DNA of 64,000 bases. Source: Lactiplantibacillus daowaiensis. GTDB taxonomy: Bacteria; Bacillota; Bacilli; Lactobacillales; Lactobacillaceae. Every line of letters begins with the position of its first letter. Position 1 is the stretch's first letter. Shown here piece by piece: positions 60,431-64,000 of this stretch. The stretch lies in assembly GCF_005405085.1 (NCBI RefSeq), contig NZ_BJDJ01000001.1, positions 206,165 to 270,164 of the forward strand. Direction: 5' to 3'. The notes beneath the pieces were generated by a model. That model was given only the letters and a program-made list of their open reading frames with translations. It searched no databases and had not been told where the DNA came from. The position numbers were made by a program, and so were the translations under genes.

Positions 60431-62125
60431 TTAATCGAACATTTTCTTCGTTGCTTTTAACAAGGTCTTTGGATCTTTATCATACCGTGGTGTCTTAACC
60501 AAGTTGCTCATTGGTACCCCAGCAAAGTGATAAGCCGCAATTTCACCAGAACGAACCGCACTTTGTTCCGTGAAGATCATTTGGTAAGGTTGTTCCGCAA
60601 ATTCACCAGTGAAGGCCAAGTTTGTTGAATGCTTTGGTAAGACTTCTGGCCGATCGCTCTTTGCCCGGTTGTTGAATAAGGCCGAGGCGTATGGCATATA
60701 AACCGGAATATTGTTGATAATGCTATCTAAGATTTCCTTTTCCTTGTCCTTAATGTTGCCTGGACCTGGATCAACCTTGGATAATTGTCCGATCAATTCT
60801 TGAGCCATTTCTTTCCCAGTCATTTCAATGTATGGCTTATGAACGAATTCACCCTTCCGACGTGGATAGAGGAAGTAACCCCAAAGGACTGTTTCATTAG
60901 GATTTTGCGTGGTGAAGTGTGGTTGATGATGGACCACGATCGACATGTTGACATCCTTTTGATTCAACGCAGTAATTGGCGTGGTTGATAAGAAGGAGTT
61001 CAAGGCATTCCCAGGTTCTTGCGTCGTAATCCGCACGATTTCGTTTAAGAACAAGTGGTCCTTAGTCGTCAACGTGAAGCTGACCCATTCACTGGCATTC
61101 CGATCATTGAAGAACTTGTCGGGTGTCCCTAAGTTATAGAACCGTTCCGTCGCTTTCTTCCAAAGTGCGGCACTGATGCCATATTCCATATTTTCAGGTG
61201 CTGGCGTATTGTAATCACCCATCGTAGCCGAGTCGGTAATTGACCCGTTAGTAAAGATAACCGCCGTATCATCATCGACTTCCACGGTTTCACTTTCACC
61301 AGAAGCGACGTCTTTAACGACTAAACCAGTCACCGTGATTTCATCTTGCATGGCCGTGTCTTTAAATTCCCAATCTTCGACGATCTTGTTGTCGATGAAC
61401 GTGACATTTTGACCTTGTAAGTACTTAATTAATGGTTCAATCATACTTTCAAATTGGTTGTAACGGGTCCGGTTGACCCCAACCAAATGTTCAATTTGCG
61501 TAAATTCATAAATCATTTGATGCATGTAACGACGAAGTTCTTGCGCTGAACTTTGCGTCCGGAATGCAAACGTGGTTTCCCACATGTACCAGAAATTGGT
61601 TTGGAACATGTGTGGATCGTCAGCGAAGTAGTCGGCAATTGTCACGTTGTCGAGCTTTTCTTCTTCGTTATCTGGCATCATGATCAATTTCGTTAATAAA
61701 GCCCGGTCTTTATTGTTAAAGCCTAGCTTACCAGCATTGATGATCCCTTTGCCACCTTGTAACAAGCGGGCTTTGTCAAAAGTCCGATGTTTCGCATCAA
61801 AGTCGCGGGTATCTTCTGCGGCGGTCATGCCTGGTTCCGTAATTGATGGAATCCGATCAAGCAATTCCATTAAATCAACATAGGTCCGGTAGTTTAACAT
61901 CCGACCCCCACGTGCCACGTAACCAGTCGTGTTTTCCATTGGATGATTCTTGTTCCAATATTCATTGGTGAAGTCAGTGGTTACCCCACCATCGTTAGCA
62001 CCATGCATATCAACACCATAGAAGGTAATATCTTTACCGTCCCAATGGCCATCTTGAATCAGATAAACAGCTGCGGCCATATTTGATAGCCCAGCACCAA
62101 TCATAATCGCTTTACTTTTAACCAT
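60431..62125 (-). CDS. ohyA: Oleate hydratase
   Basis: A 564-residue FAD enzyme. I chose the ATG at 62125, 6 bases after GGGGGCG. The FAD motif GAGLSNMAAA (about residues 9-18), the substrate-domain segments YVARGGRMLNYR and MWETTFAFRTQSSAQEL, and the C-terminal TGEFAEQPYQMIFTEQSAVR are characteristic of OhyA (MCRA family). It adds water to the cis-9 double bond of oleic and linoleic acid to form 10-hydroxy fatty acids, a detoxification of host or plant fatty acids. It is monocistronic and preceded by a strong promoter with a perfect cre. Confidence 0.92.
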   Translation of the reverse strand: MVKSKAIMIGAGLSNMAAAVYLIQDGHWDGKDITFYGVDMHGANDGGVTTDFTNEYWNKNHPMENTTGYVARGGRMLNYRTYVDLMELLDRIPSITEPGMTAAEDTRDFDAKHRTFDKARLLQGGKGIINAGKLGFNNKDRALLTKLIMMPDNEEEKLDNVTIADYFADDPHMFQTNFWYMWETTFAFRTQSSAQELRRYMHQMIYEFTQIEHLVGVNRTRYNQFESMIEPLIKYLQGQNVTFIDNKIVEDWEFKDTAMQDEITVTGLVVKDVASGESETVEVDDDTAVIFTNGSITDSATMGDYNTPAPENMEYGISAALWKKATERFYNLGTPDKFFNDRNASEWVSFTLTTKDHLFLNEIVRITTQEPGNALNSFLSTTPITALNQKDVNMSIVVHHQPHFTTQNPNETVLWGYFLYPRRKGEFVHKPYIEMTGKEMAQELIGQLSKVDPGPGNIKDKEKEILDSIINNIPVYMPYASALFNNRAKSDRPEVLPKHSTNLAFTGEFAEQPYQMIFTEQSAVRSGEIAAYHFAGVPMSNLVKTPRYDKDPKTLLKATKKMFD

Positions 62126-62150
62126 AAATAACGCCCCCAAAATAGGTATT

Positions 62151-62197
62151 TGTTAACGCTTACAGGTACATTATACAACTTGGATAACAGTTGTCCA
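62151..62197 (-). promoter_or_regulatory. ohyA promoter with a perfect cre
   Basis: On the minus strand TGGACA (62197-62192), 16 bases, TATAAT (62175-62170). TGTAAGCGTTAACA (62164-62151) matches the cre consensus at all 14 positions and covers the predicted transcription start. Confidence 0.72.
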
Positions 62198-62323
62198 GTT
62201 TGAACTGAAATCTTGGCTTAATTTTCATAAAGCCTTCATTATTTTCCACCATCTGGGCATTCGCCACGCGCGAAACAATTAAAGACGCGTATAATAGACT
62301 TATTAACAGAAGGAAGGGTCGAG

Positions 62324-63148
62324 ATGACATATTTAATTTGTTCCGATGTCGACGGCACCTTAATGGTTGATCACACCCAGATGACACCGGCCACACGCCA
62401 AGCAATCCGCCAGATCATGGCACAAGGCAATCAATTCTACATTGCAAGTGGTCGGATGTTACCTTTGGCACGTCAAACGGCAGCGTTAATTGGTGGTCCA
62501 GTTAAGATCATCGCCGCTGATGGCGCCACCTTCGAACAAGGCGATCAATTAGTGACCAGCCATTTAGCCAATGCCAAACTAAAACTCATCTACCAAACGG
62601 CTTTGAGCAATAATTGCCGGGTCTTTTTCTTTGAGACCAATCGGATTTACTATACGGGCTGTGAACCCCCTTATCAAGCAAAAGCCGCGCATGCCCACAC
62701 GGGTGGTTTGCCCAACGACTTGAACGTCATGCCCTTAATTGGCCCAGAATTTTTGCCAAACCTTGGCGATCATATTACCAATGCCATTGTTTACGGGCAA
62801 CCAAGTGAACTAGCCCTCGTTCGGCAAATCTTAGTTGACCAAACCATGTTTAGCTTAACCAGTACTCCGGATCACTTAGAAATCGTGCCCCATGGGATTG
62901 ATAAAGCTTTTGCACTAGCTTCGATTCAACGTCACTTGGGCATCGACCGAGCGCATACGATTGTTTTTGGTGATGCCTTAGAAGACATCAGTACGTTCAA
63001 GCTGGCTGGACACAGCGTCGCGATGGGTAATGCTAACGAAGCCTTAAAACAAGTCGCAACCGATGTGACTTTGTCAAATGATCAAGATGGTGTCGCCGTC
63101 TTTCTCCAAGACTTCTTCAACTTAAACGAAAATGTCGCCCATGGCTAG
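62324..63148 (+). CDS. HAD-superfamily hydrolase, Cof/IIB type
   Basis: A 274-residue phosphatase. Motif I is DVDGT with nucleophile Asp8 and Asp10; the IIB cap lies around residues 85-180; motif III/IV is GDALEDISTFKLAGHSVAMG (about 222-241). Such enzymes dephosphorylate sugar phosphates, flavin mononucleotide or pyridoxal phosphate. It is divergent from ohyA across 198 bases. GAAGGAAGG lies ahead of the ATG. Confidence 0.86.
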   Translation: MTYLICSDVDGTLMVDHTQMTPATRQAIRQIMAQGNQFYIASGRMLPLARQTAALIGGPVKIIAADGATFEQGDQLVTSHLANAKLKLIYQTALSNNCRVFFFETNRIYYTGCEPPYQAKAAHAHTGGLPNDLNVMPLIGPEFLPNLGDHITNAIVYGQPSELALVRQILVDQTMFSLTSTPDHLEIVPHGIDKAFALASIQRHLGIDRAHTIVFGDALEDISTFKLAGHSVAMGNANEALKQVATDVTLSNDQDGVAVFLQDFFNLNENVAHG

Positions 63149-63170
63149 TTAAGACCCTTACAATTTAATG

Positions 63171-63206
63171 AGCTTAAACTTGGCTTAATTAAGTTTAGGC
63201 TTTTGT
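63171..63206 (+). terminator. Terminator of the HAD gene
   Basis: AGCTTAAACTT (63171-63181) pairs with AAGTTTAGGCT followed by TTTG. Confidence 0.5.
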
Positions 63207-63247
63207 TAGGAAGTTTGACGAATTCCTTAAAATCGGCCCTAGTAAAA

Positions 63248-63277
63248 TTGATTTTACTAACAATGCCGCGGTATGAT
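63248..63277 (+). promoter_or_regulatory. Promoter of the YczE-like gene
   Basis: TTGATT (63248-63253), 18 bases, TATGAT (63272-63277), 32 bases before the GTG start. Confidence 0.5.
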
Positions 63278-63309
63278 AGTCCCCGAATAATTTATAGGGG
63301 GCTATTTTT

Positions 63310-64000
63310 GTGTCAACACCAACTTCAACTGGCAATTCTTTGTCCGCTAGAATTGCCGCGTTAGTATTCAGTTTAGTTTTAAACGCTTGTGGTAATGCCT
63401 TATCGATTGCATCTAACTTTGGTAGTGGCATTTGGACGGCCTCAGCCGTGAACATGCATGCCGCATTTGGACTAGATGTTGGGTTATTACTGTTCATTAT
63501 TGGCTTCGTCAATGCTTTGACGAATCAATTATTGATTCATCGGCTAGATATCCCACGCTTTGCCGGTGAAATCCTCTTTGTGCTCTGTTTCAGCTACTTC
63601 GTCGATTTATTCACCGCTTTATTTACGATGATTGGCATTCCCCACTGGAACTGGATCATTCGGATGATTTTATCCATGGTCGGGGTCTCAACATTTTGTG
63701 TGGCGATTTCAATTTATCAACGGGCTAATATTTTTATGCATCCTAACGATGACACCACCAATATCTTGCGGTTCATGTATCTCAAAGGCAATGCAACGGC
63801 TTCACAGCTAATTGACTTTGTGCCACCAATCGTGATCATGATCATTACCTTTACGATGACGCATCAAGTCTTAGCCGTCAACGTGGGGACCTTTTATTCC
63901 TTCATTATGAACGGGATTTTAATGGCTCTTTGTCAACGGGTGTTGATGGAGGGTTTATGTGGAACTTCGTTCACTTGCGAACGGGGTTCCTTTTCTTTAC
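63310..64000 (+). CDS. YczE/YitT-like membrane protein, open at window edge
   Basis: Translation from the GTG at 63310 (GGGGG 8 bases upstream) is open to the window edge, 230 codons. The protein begins MSTPTSTGNSLSARIAALVF and has five to six hydrophobic helices, including LNACGNALSIASNFGSGIW and VGLLLFIIGFVNALTNQLLI, in the style of YczE-family membrane proteins (about 215 residues). The last ~16 codons (GLCGTSFTCERG) are atypical, and ATGTGGAAC at 63957 preceded by GGAGGG could start an overlapping next gene (MWNFVHLRTGFLFF), so the real stop or a start lies at or just beyond the edge. Function unknown. Confidence 0.65.
   Translation, partial: MSTPTSTGNSLSARIAALVFSLVLNACGNALSIASNFGSGIWTASAVNMHAAFGLDVGLLLFIIGFVNALTNQLLIHRLDIPRFAGEILFVLCFSYFVDLFTALFTMIGIPHWNWIIRMILSMVGVSTFCVAISIYQRANIFMHPNDDTTNILRFMYLKGNATASQLIDFVPPIVIMIITFTMTHQVLAVNVGTFYSFIMNGILMALCQRVLMEGLCGTSFTCERGSFSL

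Noticed and set aside
63957..64000. Start of a further gene (MWNFVHLRTGFLFF), reminiscent of LTA-synthase N-termini
   Set aside because: Only 14 codons are visible, the ribosome site is very close to the ATG, and the upstream frame is still open, so it cannot be called as a feature.

Overview
The window looks like chromosomal DNA of a Lactobacillaceae member, most probably the Lactiplantibacillus plantarum group. This rests on roughly mid-40s GC, the order of the maltodextrin and sucrose genes (maltose phosphorylase, fructokinase, GH32 sucrase, SacR, GH13 glucosidase), the Ala/Ser/Thr-rich surface protein, abundant CcpA-type cre sites and Gram-positive ribosome-binding sites. A perfect 16-bp parS centromere site at 55028-55043 suggests an origin-proximal position. 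I saw no tRNA, rRNA, CRISPR array, insertion sequence or prophage.

Layout. 1-1163: start of a secreted Ala/Ser/Thr-rich protein and a small membrane protein. 1169-7155: a quinate/shikimate catabolic operon (MFS carrier, two YdiB-type dehydrogenases, an SDR, a 3-dehydroshikimate dehydratase-like TIM barrel) with a divergent LysR gene. 7156-8033: an unusual structured non-coding stretch. 8034-12863: a LysR gene, a secreted protein, and an AraC gene with a fumarate-reductase-like flavoprotein. 13089-16612: oligo-1,6-glucosidase and a tyrosine T-box controlling an NhaC-type transporter. 16721-21314: a quinone-oxidoreductase-like MDR and a sucrose locus (sacR, GH32, ROK fructokinase) without its usual PTS transporter. 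21840-36882: a large alpha-glucoside region (GH65 phosphorylase, MsmK-type ATPase, CUT1 ABC transporter, two GH13, two LacI regulators, one GH31).

37085-44338: a DUF262 protein of possible defence origin, a FolT-like ECF S component, a membrane-anchored aryl-sulfate sulfotransferase, an acyl-CoA dehydrogenase fused to an ETF-alpha FAD domain, and a second MFS carrier. 44641-48118: an ABC exporter/TetR operon with twin palindromic operators and, upstream, a candidate small RNA. 48235-50273: an AP2-domain protein and a PadR/DUF2812 pair. 50395-55023: a GntR-controlled beta-glucoside PTS operon. 55028-64000: parS, an FMN-binding fumarate-reductase-like flavoprotein with divergent LysR, a large Cys-motif protein of unknown function, a small secreted Lys-rich protein, oleate hydratase, a HAD phosphatase and the start of a YczE-like membrane protein.

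How it fits together. The region reads as a plant-niche carbohydrate and phenolic-acid island. Sugars (alpha-glucosides, sucrose, beta-glucosides) are controlled by CcpA cre sites together with local LacI or GntR operators; two different LacI-type palindromes (GTTACCGGTAAC and TGCAACCGGTTGCA types) recur in front of the alpha-glucoside genes and imply two regulators with partly shared targets. A second theme is aromatic and organic-acid redox chemistry: quinate/shikimate oxidation, two flavoprotein reductases with their own regulators, the dehydrogenase-ETF fusion and the sulfotransferase.
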